A stretch of DNA of 64,000 nucleotides from Brevibacterium renqingii (GCF_017808105.1 NZ_JADBHF010000007.1:62001-126000), one strand, 5' to 3'. Shown: positions 19,724-27,750, numbered from the stretch's first letter. The notes: generated by a model from the sequence alone, not told the origin. Numbers and translations: made by a program.

Positions 19724-21733
19724 CTATGCCTGTCTGTACAGCCTGGTGTCGGAATCGGGCCCGTCTCCCCCGTATTGGCGGGAGAAGGACTTGAGGCGCC
19801 AGGGCACAGAGACCACGACGACGTTGGGGACGAGCAGCAGCCGGGTGCGAAGTTTGAGCGCTACCTGATTGTGCAGGATGTGCTCCCACCACCGTCCCAC
19901 GACGAACTGCGGGATGTAGACGATGACGAGATCGCGCGGGGAGCGCCTGCGGATGGCGAGGATGTGGGCCAGGAGCGGGCGGACGAGTTCGCGGTAGGGA
20001 GAGCCGAGCACCGTCAGCGGCACCGGCAGCTCCATGTCGTTCCACCTCTTCTGCAGGGCTGCGGCGGCCTCCTCGTCGACGGCCACTGTGACGGCCTCGA
20101 GCTGGCTCGATCGGGTCACCCGGGCATAGGACAGGGCCCGCATCGTGGGTTTGTCGATCTCGCCCACGACGACGATGGCATGCGTGTTCGACGGAATGGT
20201 CCGCGAGTTCACATCGGCATCGGGGGCCAGCTCCCGGGTCACCCGCGCGTAATGGCGGTGGATGGCGCCCATGACGAGGTAGAGGCCGGCCATCGCGACC
20301 ACGGCCAGCCAGGCCCCGGCGAGGAACTTCGAGACGATGACGACGATGAGCACCCCGGCGGCCAGCAGGCAGCCGAGGCTGTTGACGATCCGGTTGATGT
20401 GCATCCGGACTCGGGTCTTTGCGTCGATGACCAGACGCAGGCGCTTCCTCCAGTGCAGGACCATGCCCGCCTGGCCGAGGACGAAGCTGGCGAAGACTCC
20501 CACGAGGTAGAGCTGGATCAGAGTGGTCGCCGATGCGCTGGTGGCGATGACGAGCACGATCGCCGCCGCGGCCAACAGGAGGATGCCGTTGGAGAAGGTG
20601 AGACGGTCTCCCTTCGTCGCCAGCTGCTTCGGCAGGAATTCGTCCCTGGCCAGTCGGGAGGCCAGGCCCGGGAAGCCCTCGACCGCCGTGTTCGCGGCGA
20701 CGATGAGCACGAGCGCAGTGATGAGGACGACGATGTAGAACATCACCGGCGCATTGTCGAAGATCGCATGTGCCAGCTGCGCGAGCACCGGTTCCTGCTC
20801 GTATTCGGCGCTGACGGGGCTGCCGTCCCCACGCACCAGGTAGAGGTGCGGATCGTCGACGTATTTGATGCCGGTGACCGAGGCGAGGTAGGTCAGCCCG
20901 GTGAGCATGAGGGCCGCGAGCAGACCGGACAGCAGCAGGGTGTTGCCGGCGTTCCTGCCGCGCGGCTTCTTGAATGCAGGCACCGCCGTGGCCACGGTCT
21001 GGACACCGGCCAAGGCCACGGACCCCGAGGAGAAGGCGCGCAGGACGATGAGCACCGTGGCCAGCCCCAGTGTCGCCTCATCGCCGATTCCGCTGTGGAC
21101 GACCGTGTAGTCGGCCGTCTGCGCCTGCGGGGTATCGCCGATGCCGACCCGGATGAGGCCGACGCTCATGGTGAGGAAGACGGCGCCGAGGAAGAGGTAG
21201 GTCGGCACCGCCAGCAGCATCGGCGTCGCCCGTGACCCGCGCAGGCCGGCGAGCGAGATGAGCAGGATGCCGACGATGGCCACGGGCACGCGGTAGGGAG
21301 CCAGCGGCGGGAACGCCGTGGTGATGTATGCGGCGAAGACCGTCATCGACACGGCCAGGGTGAGCACATAGTCCACGAGCAGGGCGGCTGCGACGACGAG
21401 GCCCGCACCGGAGCCGAGGTTCTTCGAAGCCACCTCGTAGTCTCCGCCGCCCGAGGGGTAGGCCTTGACGTTGATGCGGTAGCAGGCGACGATCACGAGG
21501 ATGACCAGACCGACGGCCACACCGATCCAGGGTGCCACGGTCAGGGCCACGAGTGAGGTCAGCGACAGTGCCAGGAGGATCTCGTCCGGGGCATAGGCCA
21601 CCGATGAGAGCATGTCGGAGGCGAAGACGGGCATTGCGATGCGCTTCTTCAGCGCCGGCGCACGCCTGTCCTCACTGCGGAAGGGCCGTCCAACGAGTAG
21701 TCTTTTGACGGCATCAGAAAAACTGCTGGCCAC
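19724..21733 (-). CDS. APC superfamily permease, probably a potassium transporter partner of the TrkA genes
   Basis: About 669 residues. About twelve hydrophobic segments in the first 450 residues include the APC signature DMLSSVAYAPDEILLAL and VKAYPSGGGDYEVASKNLG. A soluble C-terminal domain of ~170 residues (HAIVVVGEIDKPTMRALSYAR) resembles a universal-stress-protein-like fold. The substrate is unproven; adjacency to two TrkA-type subunits suggests potassium. The start is uncertain: the GTG at 21733 (then ASSFSDAVKRLLVGRP) fits the family N-terminus; the first ATG of the frame (21772) would overlap the divergent trkA start. No ribosome site is seen, and a TACCAT hexamer 8 bases before the GTG may give a leaderless mRNA. 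Confidence 0.8.
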   Translation of the reverse strand: MASSFSDAVKRLLVGRPFRSEDRRAPALKKRIAMPVFASDMLSSVAYAPDEILLALSLTSLVALTVAPWIGVAVGLVILVIVACYRINVKAYPSGGGDYEVASKNLGSGAGLVVAAALLVDYVLTLAVSMTVFAAYITTAFPPLAPYRVPVAIVGILLISLAGLRGSRATPMLLAVPTYLFLGAVFLTMSVGLIRVGIGDTPQAQTADYTVVHSGIGDEATLGLATVLIVLRAFSSGSVALAGVQTVATAVPAFKKPRGRNAGNTLLLSGLLAALMLTGLTYLASVTGIKYVDDPHLYLVRGDGSPVSAEYEQEPVLAQLAHAIFDNAPVMFYIVVLITALVLIVAANTAVEGFPGLASRLARDEFLPKQLATKGDRLTFSNGILLLAAAAIVLVIATSASATTLIQLYLVGVFASFVLGQAGMVLHWRKRLRLVIDAKTRVRMHINRIVNSLGCLLAAGVLIVVIVSKFLAGAWLAVVAMAGLYLVMGAIHRHYARVTRELAPDADVNSRTIPSNTHAIVVVGEIDKPTMRALSYARVTRSSQLEAVTVAVDEEAAAALQKRWNDMELPVPLTVLGSPYRELVRPLLAHILAIRRRSPRDLVIVYIPQFVVGRWWEHILHNQVALKLRTRLLLVPNVVVVSVPWRLKSFSRQYGGDGPDSDTRLYRQA

Positions 21734-21770
21734 GGCAACCAATGGTAGATCACTGCGGAGAGGAAAACCC

Positions 21771-22445
21771 ATGCACTTCGTGATTATGGGCTGCGGCCGA
21801 GTCGGGGCCTCCCTGGCCAAAGCCCTCGATGCGAATGGGCACTCCGTCGCCGTCGTCGACCGGGACCCGGACGCGTTCCTCAAACTGGGTCGCGATTTCA
21901 GCGGCTCGACGATCACTGGGATCGGCTTCGACCGGGAGACCCTGTCGCAGGCGAAGACTGCCGAGGCCTTCGCCTTCGCCGCGGTCTCGAGTGGGGACAA
22001 TTCGAATATCCTCGCCGCGCGTGTCGCCCGGGAGACCTTCGGGGTGACGAACGTGGCCGCTCGCATCTACGACCCGGACCGGGCGCAGGTGTTCGAGCGC
22101 CTCGGCATCCCCACGGTCCCCACCGTGCGGTGGACGGCCGAGCAGGTGATGCGCAAGCTCGTCCCCCAGGGCTCGATCACCGAGTACCGTGAGCCCTCGG
22201 GCAATCTCGTCCTCGCCGAGGTGCATCTCGACCCCGGGTGGGTCGCTCGTCCGATCAAGGACATCGAATCCCGGACCAGGGCACGCGTCGCCTACGTCAC
22301 CCGCCTGTCCGAGGGCATCGTCGCCCATGAGGATCTCCTGCTCCAGGATGGGGATCTCGTCCATCTCATGTGTCCGGTCGACCGCCTCCGCGAGATCGAA
22401 CGGATCCTGGATCAGCCCGTGCGAACCGTGGAGGAGGAAGAATGA
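21771..22445 (+). CDS. ceoB: TrkA family potassium-uptake regulatory subunit (first copy)
   Basis: 224 residues with one RCK unit: a Rossmann NAD-binding half (HFVIMGCGRVGASLAKAL, then VVDRDPDAF) and a C-terminal TrkA_C half (about residues 135-215). Such proteins gate potassium transporters in response to nucleotide. GGAGAGG before the ATG sets the start. The gene overlaps the second trkA gene by 4 bases (ATGA) and is divergent from the APC permease. Its start codon lies only 37 bases from the preferred permease start, so promoters must overlap coding sequence. The order matches the ceoB/ceoC pair of M. tuberculosis (recalled as Rv2691/Rv2692). Confidence 0.9.
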   Translation: MHFVIMGCGRVGASLAKALDANGHSVAVVDRDPDAFLKLGRDFSGSTITGIGFDRETLSQAKTAEAFAFAAVSSGDNSNILAARVARETFGVTNVAARIYDPDRAQVFERLGIPTVPTVRWTAEQVMRKLVPQGSITEYREPSGNLVLAEVHLDPGWVARPIKDIESRTRARVAYVTRLSEGIVAHEDLLLQDGDLVHLMCPVDRLREIERILDQPVRTVEEEE

Positions 22446-23128
22446 GGGTCGTCATCGCCGGAGCCGGTTCCGTCGGTCGCTCGGTGGCCAGGGAGCTGCT
22501 CGACAAGGAGCATTCGGTGCTGCTCATCGACCAGAGCAAGGAGGCCCTGGGGCACGAACGCATCCCCGGTGCCGAATGGCTGCTCTCCGATGCCTGCGAA
22601 CTCGCCGGACTCGCCGAGGCGGGCCTCGAGGAAGCGGATGTGGTCGTGGCCGCGACCGGCGATGACAAGACCAACCTCGTCCTCTCGCTCTTGGCCAAGA
22701 CCGAGTTCGGCGTGCCGCGGACGGTCTCGCGGGTGAATAACCCGAAGAACGAATGGCTGTTCGATGACAATTGGGGTGTCGATGTCGCGGTCTCGACTCC
22801 GCGGCTGATGACCGCGCTGGTCGAGGAGGCGGTCGAGGTCGGCGGCCTCGTGCACCTCATGAGCTTCGAACGCGGCCAGGCGGGGCTGCTGGAGTTCACC
22901 GTGCATGAGAGCGCCGGACTCGTGGCCGAACGCATCGGCGGCATCACGTTCCCGCTCGATACCGTGCTGGTGGCGATCATCCGCAATTCGCGGGCGTTCG
23001 CTCCGAGTGCCGATGACGTCATCGAGGCCGGGGACGAACTGTTCTTCCTCTCATCCCCCGACCAGGAGGCCGCGCTGCTGGCGCTGCTCCAGGAGACTAG
23101 GGCCGCAGCGGAGGACGGCTCCGACTGA
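22442..23128 (+). CDS. ceoC: TrkA family potassium-uptake regulatory subunit (second copy)
   Basis: 228 residues with the same RCK layout as its neighbour: RVVIAGAGSVGRSVARELL, then LLIDQSKEALG and a C-terminal TrkA_C domain (ERIGGITFPLDTVLVAIIRN to ELFFLSS). The start at 22442 is set by the 4-base overlap with the first gene. The two single-domain subunits probably form a mixed RCK ring with a membrane transporter, most likely the APC permease next door. It converges on the OB-fold gene with 43 bases between them. Confidence 0.9.
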   Translation: MRVVIAGAGSVGRSVARELLDKEHSVLLIDQSKEALGHERIPGAEWLLSDACELAGLAEAGLEEADVVVAATGDDKTNLVLSLLAKTEFGVPRTVSRVNNPKNEWLFDDNWGVDVAVSTPRLMTALVEEAVEVGGLVHLMSFERGQAGLLEFTVHESAGLVAERIGGITFPLDTVLVAIIRNSRAFAPSADDVIEAGDELFFLSSPDQEAALLALLQETRAAAEDGSD

Positions 23129-23171
23129 CGTTACGCGGCACCGGGCCTGTTCACCGGTGGCCGTGACGGCC

Positions 23172-23549
23172 TCAGACCTCGGTGTCCTCCCGCGTCTGCA
23201 GCAGCTCGTAGACGGGGTTGTGGGCGGTCAGCACCCCGTCGGTGCCGCAGAATCGGCCTTCGAGGACGATGAGGGCGCCCGGGCGGATCCCGCTGATCTC
23301 GCGTCGACCGAGGAACTGGGCGCGGGCCTCGCCGGTGCCGTCGGCCACGGTGATGTCGAGCCGGGGGCTGTCAGCGCTGCACGATTGGGTGGTCGCGGAG
23401 ACGACTCCGGCGATGCGTGAGGTCTTGCGTGCTTCGAGGTCCTCGACCGGGACGGCTCCCGGTATCTGACTGACGAGGCGCAGATCGGCCCGGGCTTCCG
23501 CGTCGCGGGAGCCGAAGTCGCGCACGAGGCGGGTGATGAGATCCAACAT
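23172..23549 (-). CDS. OB-fold nucleic-acid-binding domain protein
   Basis: 125 residues. From about residue 40 the sequence RKTSRIAGVVSATTQ...RLDITVADGTGEARAQFLGRREISGIRPGALIVLEGRF has the strand pattern and Gly positions of an OB-fold anticodon/ssDNA-binding domain, as in small actinobacterial proteins next to DUF3710 genes. It follows the DUF3710 gene by 6 bases, so it belongs to the dut-DUF3710-OB operon. The role is unknown. Confidence 0.8.
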   Translation of the reverse strand: MLDLITRLVRDFGSRDAEARADLRLVSQIPGAVPVEDLEARKTSRIAGVVSATTQSCSADSPRLDITVADGTGEARAQFLGRREISGIRPGALIVLEGRFCGTDGVLTAHNPVYELLQTREDTEV

Positions 23550-23555
23550 CCCCGG

Positions 23556-24389
23556 TCAGCGGACCTCTGTGATCTCGGGACCGCGCTCGAAGGGGTTGAG
23601 CTCGTCCTCGTCCTTCTTGTCCTCTCCAGCGTCGCCGTCGACCTGCGGGGCGGTGAGTGCGATGAGCTCCCTGGGAGCCATGGCCTCCTGACCGCGGTCG
23701 ACGACGACCCCGCGGAAGAGTGCCGACAGTTCGGCCCGGACCTCGTCATCGGTCACGGCTTTGCCGGAGAACACAGCCCGGACGAACCAGCGCGGGCCGT
23801 CGATGCCGGCGAAGCGCATGGCCCTCTTGCCCGGTCGGCCGGACTCGGTCTTCGCCGGAACCTCGATGGCCAATTCCTTGCCGAGAGACGTGTGCAGCTC
23901 CGAGGATTCGCCGCCCTGGGAGGAGACGGACTCGGACAGCTGCTGGCGCACGGTGTTCCACAGCCCCTCGGAGCGCGGCGTCGCGAACGCCTGGAGCTGG
24001 ATGCCTCCGCCCTCGTGGATGAGCGTCACGGCCAGCACCCGCTGCGAATCGTCATCGGTGTCCAGGCGCACCTGCATTCCGTCGACGACAGGCACCTTGA
24101 GTGCGCCGAGGTCGAGGCGGTCGTGCTCCGGGTAGTCCTCGGAGATGTCGAACGGACCCTTCTCCGACCGGTCGAAAGGCGCTGACTTCTCCAGCAGCGC
24201 CTCTTCCTCCTCGAGGTCCTCATCCGGATCCGCATCATCCGCATCCGCTTCAGCAGCCTCTTCGTCGGCGGCGTCGCTGTCCTCGGCCGCTGCGGTCTCG
24301 AGGTCGCCCTCGTCGCTCAGCTCTTCGTCCGAGACGACGTCGTCATCGGTCTGCGGTGTGGATTTCCTGAACTTGGAGAACAGTCCCAT
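23556..24389 (-). CDS. DUF3710 domain-containing protein
   Basis: 277 residues. The first ~75 are strongly acidic and probably disordered (runs of Asp/Glu/Ala). The DUF3710 domain follows from about residue 75 (GPFDISEDYPEHDRLDLGALKVP, then GGIQLQAFATPRSEGLWNTVR and DGPRWFVRAVFSG). It is a family of actinobacterial proteins without a known function, conserved in place between dut and the OB-fold gene. The start lies 6 bases after the dut stop, which supports one operon. Confidence 0.88.
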   Translation of the reverse strand: MGLFSKFRKSTPQTDDDVVSDEELSDEGDLETAAAEDSDAADEEAAEADADDADPDEDLEEEEALLEKSAPFDRSEKGPFDISEDYPEHDRLDLGALKVPVVDGMQVRLDTDDDSQRVLAVTLIHEGGGIQLQAFATPRSEGLWNTVRQQLSESVSSQGGESSELHTSLGKELAIEVPAKTESGRPGKRAMRFAGIDGPRWFVRAVFSGKAVTDDEVRAELSALFRGVVVDRGQEAMAPRELIALTAPQVDGDAGEDKKDEDELNPFERGPEITEVR

Positions 24390-24395
24390 GAGTCC

Positions 24396-24869
24396 TCACT
24401 TCTCCTTTTCACTGAGAGCGGCGTCGAGGCCACCGGTGGATCCGAATCCCCCGGCCCCGCGATCGCTGCCGTCGAGGGAGTCGACGATGGTGAAGTCTGC
24501 GTGTGCGATCCGCTGGATCACCAGCTGGGCGATGCGATCCCCGCGAGCCACTCGCAGCGGGGTCTTCGCATCGAGGTTGATCAGCGGCACCTTGATCTCG
24601 CCCCGGTAGCCGGCATCGATGGTGCCGGGTGCATTGACGACGGTGACCCCGTGCTTGCTCGACAGCCCGGAACGCGGGTGGACGAAGGCCGCATAGCCGA
24701 CGGGCAGGGCGATCGCGATGCCGGTGGGCACCACACGGCGTTCGAAGGGCTCGAGCACGAAGTCGATCGTCGAGCACAGGTCCGCACCGGCGTCGTGCGC
24801 GTGCGCGTAGGCGGGGGCGCTCGTGCCCGCGTCGAGGAGCTGAAGGTCGATCTTGAGGGTTTCCGTCAC
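24396..24869 (-). CDS. dut: Deoxyuridine 5'-triphosphate nucleotidohydrolase
   Basis: 157 residues with the trimeric dUTPase motifs in order: AHDAGADLCS (motif 1), HPRSGLSSKHGV (2), GTIDAGYRGEIKV (3, catalytic Asp), RGDRIAQLVIQ (4) and the C-terminal GAGGFGSTG (5). It hydrolyses dUTP to dUMP, lowering uracil incorporation into DNA. The GTG at 24869 is chosen because the family N-terminus starts there; the frame is open to an ATG at 24935 that would overlap the divergent gene. No ribosome site is visible and TAGAGT lies 8 bases upstream, suggesting a leaderless mRNA. First gene of dut-DUF3710-OB. Confidence 0.95.
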   Translation of the reverse strand: MTETLKIDLQLLDAGTSAPAYAHAHDAGADLCSTIDFVLEPFERRVVPTGIAIALPVGYAAFVHPRSGLSSKHGVTVVNAPGTIDAGYRGEIKVPLINLDAKTPLRVARGDRIAQLVIQRIAHADFTIVDSLDGSDRGAGGFGSTGGLDAALSEKEK

Positions 24870-24877
24870 AAAGATGC

Positions 24878-24907
24878 ACTCTAACGCCGAAGTCTGAGCG
24901 TGACCAA
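24878..24907 (-). promoter_or_regulatory. Candidate leaderless promoter of dut
   Basis: On the minus strand TTGGTC (plus 24902-24907), an 18-base spacer and TAGAGT (plus 24878-24883) end 8 bases before the GTG start. Its -35 overlaps that of the divergent DUF3093 promoter. Confidence 0.45.
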
Positions 24908-24927
24908 AACATTCACTGTGGGACAAT
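24900..24927 (+). promoter_or_regulatory. Candidate leaderless promoter of the DUF3093 gene
   Basis: GTGACC (24900-24905), a 16-base spacer and GACAAT (24922-24927) end 6 bases before the ATG at 24934. No Shine-Dalgarno is present between them. Confidence 0.45.
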
Positions 24928-24933
24928 GGCACC

Positions 24934-25389
24934 ATGGCAACAATGCAATCCGGAACCCATGTGGTCTACCAGGAGAAGGTCCGACCGTCGATCGGCATGT
25001 GGGCCCTCGTCGTGATGGCTGCGGCGTCGACGGCGCTCATGGTCATGCCCGTCTGGAAGCTCGGCGCCGTCGTCCTGCCCCTCGTGAGCTTCGCCCTGCT
25101 CGCCTGGTGGCTGACTTCGCTGACCCTGACGATCATCGTCACCGAAAGGCAGCTCTTCGTCGGCGAGGCGCACATCGACCGGAAGTTCGTTCCCGGCGCC
25201 ACCGCCTATGACGCCGAGGCGGCGCGTCAGGCTCGCGGAGTCGATCTCGACGCACGCGCCTTCCTCAAGATCCGGCCGTGGGCGAAGCCCGTTGTGCGCA
25301 TCGACATCGACGATGTCGCGGATCCCACACCGTACTGGCTCGTCTCCTCACAGCACCCCGAGAAGCTCGCGGCCGCCCTCAACGACTGA
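24934..25389 (+). CDS. DUF3093 domain-containing membrane protein
   Basis: 151 residues. Two hydrophobic segments (about residues 22-42 and 46-66) are followed by a soluble ~80-residue domain with LTIIVTERQLFVGEAHIDRKFV and KPVVRIDIDDVADPTPYWLVSSQHPEKL, typical of DUF3093. The family is conserved beside dut in actinobacteria and has no known function. A strong hairpin follows the stop. Confidence 0.88.
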   Translation: MATMQSGTHVVYQEKVRPSIGMWALVVMAAASTALMVMPVWKLGAVVLPLVSFALLAWWLTSLTLTIIVTERQLFVGEAHIDRKFVPGATAYDAEAARQARGVDLDARAFLKIRPWAKPVVRIDIDDVADPTPYWLVSSQHPEKLAAALND

Positions 25390-25396
25390 CAGAGGA

Positions 25397-25435
25397 AGCA
25401 CAACGCGCCTGACGATTCGTCAGGCGCGTTGTGCT
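25397..25435. terminator. Bidirectional terminator hairpin
   Basis: A perfect 18-bp inverted repeat (25397-25414 and 25418-25435) with a 3-base loop lies between the converging DUF3093 and DUF4193 genes. Confidence 0.85.
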
Positions 25436-25454
25436 GAGGGGATGGAGCAGCGAA

Positions 25455-25754
25455 TCAGCCCGCACAGTCCGTGCAGATGGGAACACCGCCCTCTTCGCTC
25501 GCAAGCTGCGACCGATGCCGGACCAAGAAGCATTCCATGCAGGTGAACTCATCGTTCTGCTTGGGGAGGACGCGAACGGAGAGCTCTTCGTTCGACAGGT
25601 CCGCTCCCGGCAGTTCGAAGCCTTCGGCAACTGCGGTTTCGTCTTCGTCGATCTTGCTCGCCTGCGCCTGCGAGCGCTGAGCCTTGAGCTGCTCGATCGA
25701 ATCGCTCTTGATCTCATCGTCTTGCTTGCGAGGTGCGTCGTAATCTGTTGCCAT
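25455..25754 (-). CDS. DUF4193 family small zinc-ribbon-like protein
   Basis: 99 residues. The N-terminus MATDYDAPRKQDDE and the C-terminal CMECFLVRHRSQLA...ICTDCAG (two CxxC pairs) match the actinobacterial DUF4193 family. The Cys pairs probably bind a metal. The function is unknown. It has a well-formed promoter upstream and is transcribed as a single gene. Confidence 0.92.
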   Translation of the reverse strand: MATDYDAPRKQDDEIKSDSIEQLKAQRSQAQASKIDEDETAVAEGFELPGADLSNEELSVRVLPKQNDEFTCMECFLVRHRSQLASEEGGVPICTDCAG

Positions 25755-25827
25755 ATGGCCTCATCGCTCTCTGTCCGAGGGGTGCTGAGAAGGACCGAAG
25801 CGTCCTCTCGCGGGATGTGTCCTCAGC

Positions 25828-25856
25828 ATTGTGCACTGTATGCTTGCCGTTGGCAA
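25828..25856 (-). promoter_or_regulatory. Promoter of the DUF4193 gene with an inverted repeat on the -35
   Basis: On the minus strand TTGCCA (plus 25851-25856), a 17-base spacer and CACAAT (plus 25828-25833) form a good sigma-A-like promoter about 75 bases upstream of the start. The -35 lies in a perfect 6-3-6 inverted repeat, CTTGCC-GTT-GGCAAG (25843-25857), a possible operator. Confidence 0.55.
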
Positions 25857-25981
25857 GATGGAATGAGGACCCGTTACGGTGATTCTCATCACCAGTTTGT
25901 CGACGCAGGTCGGCCACACATAGAGTTCTCGAAAAGCTCTGCAAGAATACTTGTGATGGACAGCACCGACAGCTCGATCTG

Positions 25982-25996
25982 CCGGTAGATTACCGG
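25982..25996. promoter_or_regulatory. Inverted repeat upstream of the 75-residue gene
   Basis: CCGGTA-GAT-TACCGG is a perfect 6-3-6 inverted repeat 43 bases upstream of the ATG at 26040. It could be an operator or a hairpin in the leader. It overlaps a TAGATT hexamer that might serve as a -10. Confidence 0.35.
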
Positions 25997-26039
25997 GTTC
26001 GTCCCCTTCGGAGGCGGCCCGAGGAAGGACGGATCCACG

Positions 26040-26267
26040 ATGAGTGAATTCGCAGATCAACTCGACACCCGAATCGATGATGTCCGTCATCGCATTCACG
26101 AAGCCCGATCCGCCGGTGATGACTTCCTGGTCGAAAACCTCATCGACGACCTGCAGAGCCTCATGGAGCTGGCTGGTCGCAATGATGTCGACACCGGCCC
26201 CATCGCCGAGGTGATCCAGGCCGAGACGGGCGCACTGCCCGTCATCCCGAGCCCGGAAGAGTCCTGA
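26040..26267 (+). CDS. Small hypothetical helical protein
   Basis: 75 residues, not recognised. The first ~50 residues (FADQLDTRIDDVRHRIHEARSAGDDFLVENLIDDLQSL is split here only as description) are amphipathic and predicted helical; the tail is Pro/Glu-rich. An AAGGAC element before the ATG and a terminator hairpin 57 bases after the stop support a real gene. No partner can be named. Confidence 0.6.
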   Translation: MSEFADQLDTRIDDVRHRIHEARSAGDDFLVENLIDDLQSLMELAGRNDVDTGPIAEVIQAETGALPVIPSPEES

Positions 26268-26324
26268 GCCTCAGGAACCACCTCGTCTGCCAGCGGATGC
26301 CTTCCGCCATGGGCGCAGAGATGA

Positions 26325-26359
26325 AGAACCCTCCCCACCGATTCGGTGGGGAGGGTTCT
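26325..26359. terminator. Bidirectional terminator hairpin
   Basis: A perfect 16-bp inverted repeat (26325-26340 and 26344-26359) with loop ATT lies between the converging 75-residue gene and hemH. On the minus strand it is followed by a short T/C-rich stretch. Confidence 0.85.
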
Positions 26360-26400
26360 CTGCGTCCGCCGACGGACGTCTGAGACGTCCCGGAGGCTGG

Positions 26401-27513
26401 TCAGCTCACGGATTCCCAGTTCGGGTAGGTGGCGCGCTCGATGCGGCCGCGGCAGCAGGCGATGCTGCAGGCCCCGCTTCCGGGAACCAGTGCCGTCGTT
26501 CCGGGAAGCGCCGGGGCGTCGACCTCGTCGCCGCGCAGCTGGGCGACGCGTTCCTCGACAAGGTCCACAAGCCCCGCGACGAAGGCTTCGTGGGTGCCGA
26601 CGGCGGCGCCTCGGGTGAAGGCGAGAGCGAGGCCTTCGGCCGTCTCCTTGGCCTCGGTGTCGAGGTCGAAGGCGACTTCCATGTGGTCGGAGATGAAGCC
26701 GATGGGCACGAGCACGACCCCAGTCACGCCTTCCTCGGCGAGTTCGGTCATCCGGTCGTTCACATCGGGTTCGAGCCACGGAACCTCCGGCGAGCCCGAG
26801 CGGGAGCAGTAGACGAGCTCGGCGGGCAGCTGCTCGGAGGCGTCCAACCGCCCCAGGAGGTGGTCCATGAGCTCTTCGTGCTGAGCGAGGTAGCCGTTGG
26901 TGGCCACTGCGGAGGCGTCCTGCATGACGTTCGGGATCGAATGCGTGACGAACAGGATGCGGTGCCGGTCGGCGTCGAGTTCGCCCACCTGGCCGCGGAA
27001 TTCGGCGAGACCGTCCTCCAGACGGGCCGCGCAGGCGTCGGCGTAGCCGGGATGGTTGTAGAACTGGCGGATCTTGTCGATCGAGACCTCGAGGCCTTCT
27101 CCGGCCAGCGTCTCGATCGTCTGCGCGAAGTCCTCACGGTACTGCCTGCAGGAGGAGTACGAGGAGTAGGCGGAGGTGTCGATCGAGAGGAACCGGGTCC
27201 GTCCGCCCTGTGCCAGCGTCCGGACCTCATCGGTGAGATAGGGATCCCAGTTCCGGTTGCCCCAGATCAGCGGGGTGTCGATGCCGCGTCGGTCGAGCTC
27301 GCCGCGCAGGGCGGCGAGCAGGGCCTTGTTCTGGTCGTTGATCGGCGACCGGCCTCCGAAACCGAAGTAGTGCTCCCCCACCTCCTCCAGTCGCTCCTCG
27401 GGGATCCCGCGGCCGGCGGTGACGTTCCGCAGGAAGGGAACCACTTCTTCTGGGGCCTCCGGTCCTCCGAACGACATGAGGATCAGGGCTTCGATGGGTG
27501 CAGTCTTATTCAC
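26401..27513 (-). CDS. hemH: Coproporphyrin III ferrochelatase HemH (CpfC)
   Basis: 370 residues. It inserts ferrous iron into coproporphyrin III; HemQ then makes haem b. The motifs LILMSFGGPEAPEEVVPFL, RFLSIDTSAYSSYSSCRQY, FVTHSIPN (metal-side His) and GFISDHMEVAFDLDTEA are all present. Cysteines in LVYCSRSGSPE and in the C-terminal GACSIACC may ligate the [2Fe-2S] cluster known in actinobacterial ferrochelatases. The start is the GTG at 27513; TAAAAT ends 7 bases upstream and there is no usable ribosome site, so a leaderless mRNA is likely. It is separate from the other hem genes, and a BlaI-type repeat covers its promoter. Confidence 0.94.
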   Translation of the reverse strand: MNKTAPIEALILMSFGGPEAPEEVVPFLRNVTAGRGIPEERLEEVGEHYFGFGGRSPINDQNKALLAALRGELDRRGIDTPLIWGNRNWDPYLTDEVRTLAQGGRTRFLSIDTSAYSSYSSCRQYREDFAQTIETLAGEGLEVSIDKIRQFYNHPGYADACAARLEDGLAEFRGQVGELDADRHRILFVTHSIPNVMQDASAVATNGYLAQHEELMDHLLGRLDASEQLPAELVYCSRSGSPEVPWLEPDVNDRMTELAEEGVTGVVLVPIGFISDHMEVAFDLDTEAKETAEGLALAFTRGAAVGTHEAFVAGLVDLVEERVAQLRGDEVDAPALPGTTALVPGSGACSIACCRGRIERATYPNWESVS

Positions 27514-27520
27514 GCTCCCG

Positions 27521-27526
27521 ATTTTA
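27521..27526 (-). promoter_or_regulatory. -10 element of hemH
   Basis: Minus-strand TAAAAT matches the -10 consensus at five of six bases and ends 7 bases before the GTG start. No strong -35 is seen at 16-18 bases. The BlaI-like repeat overlaps it. Confidence 0.5.
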
Positions 27527-27538
27527 CAGACTGTAGAG
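27522..27538. promoter_or_regulatory. BlaI-type inverted repeat over the hemH promoter
   Basis: TTTTAC-AGACT-GTAGAG matches the cydA boxes (TTCTAC-N5-GTAGAA) at 10 of 12 arm positions. It shares the core TACAGNCTGTA with the blaI box. It overlaps the -10 and lies 9 bases upstream of the start codon, so bound repressor would block transcription. Recognition by the BlaI protein encoded at 35249 is inferred. Confidence 0.5.
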
Positions 27539-27750
27539 CGGAACGGTCCGATGTCCGCAGAGTGAGTCTCTTCCACTCACCGTTCAGACCCTTGGGCACT
27601 AAGCGCCGTCATAATCCCTCGGTCCGGTTCCCAGCGGACCTCCCAGGGGCCGAAGCGGCCCGTGATTTCGCGACTCGCGGGCAGATCTGCCCGCCTCGAC
27701 GCGCCGGACGTGACACGATGCAGGAGAGACGCGACAAAGGAGCTTATGGC

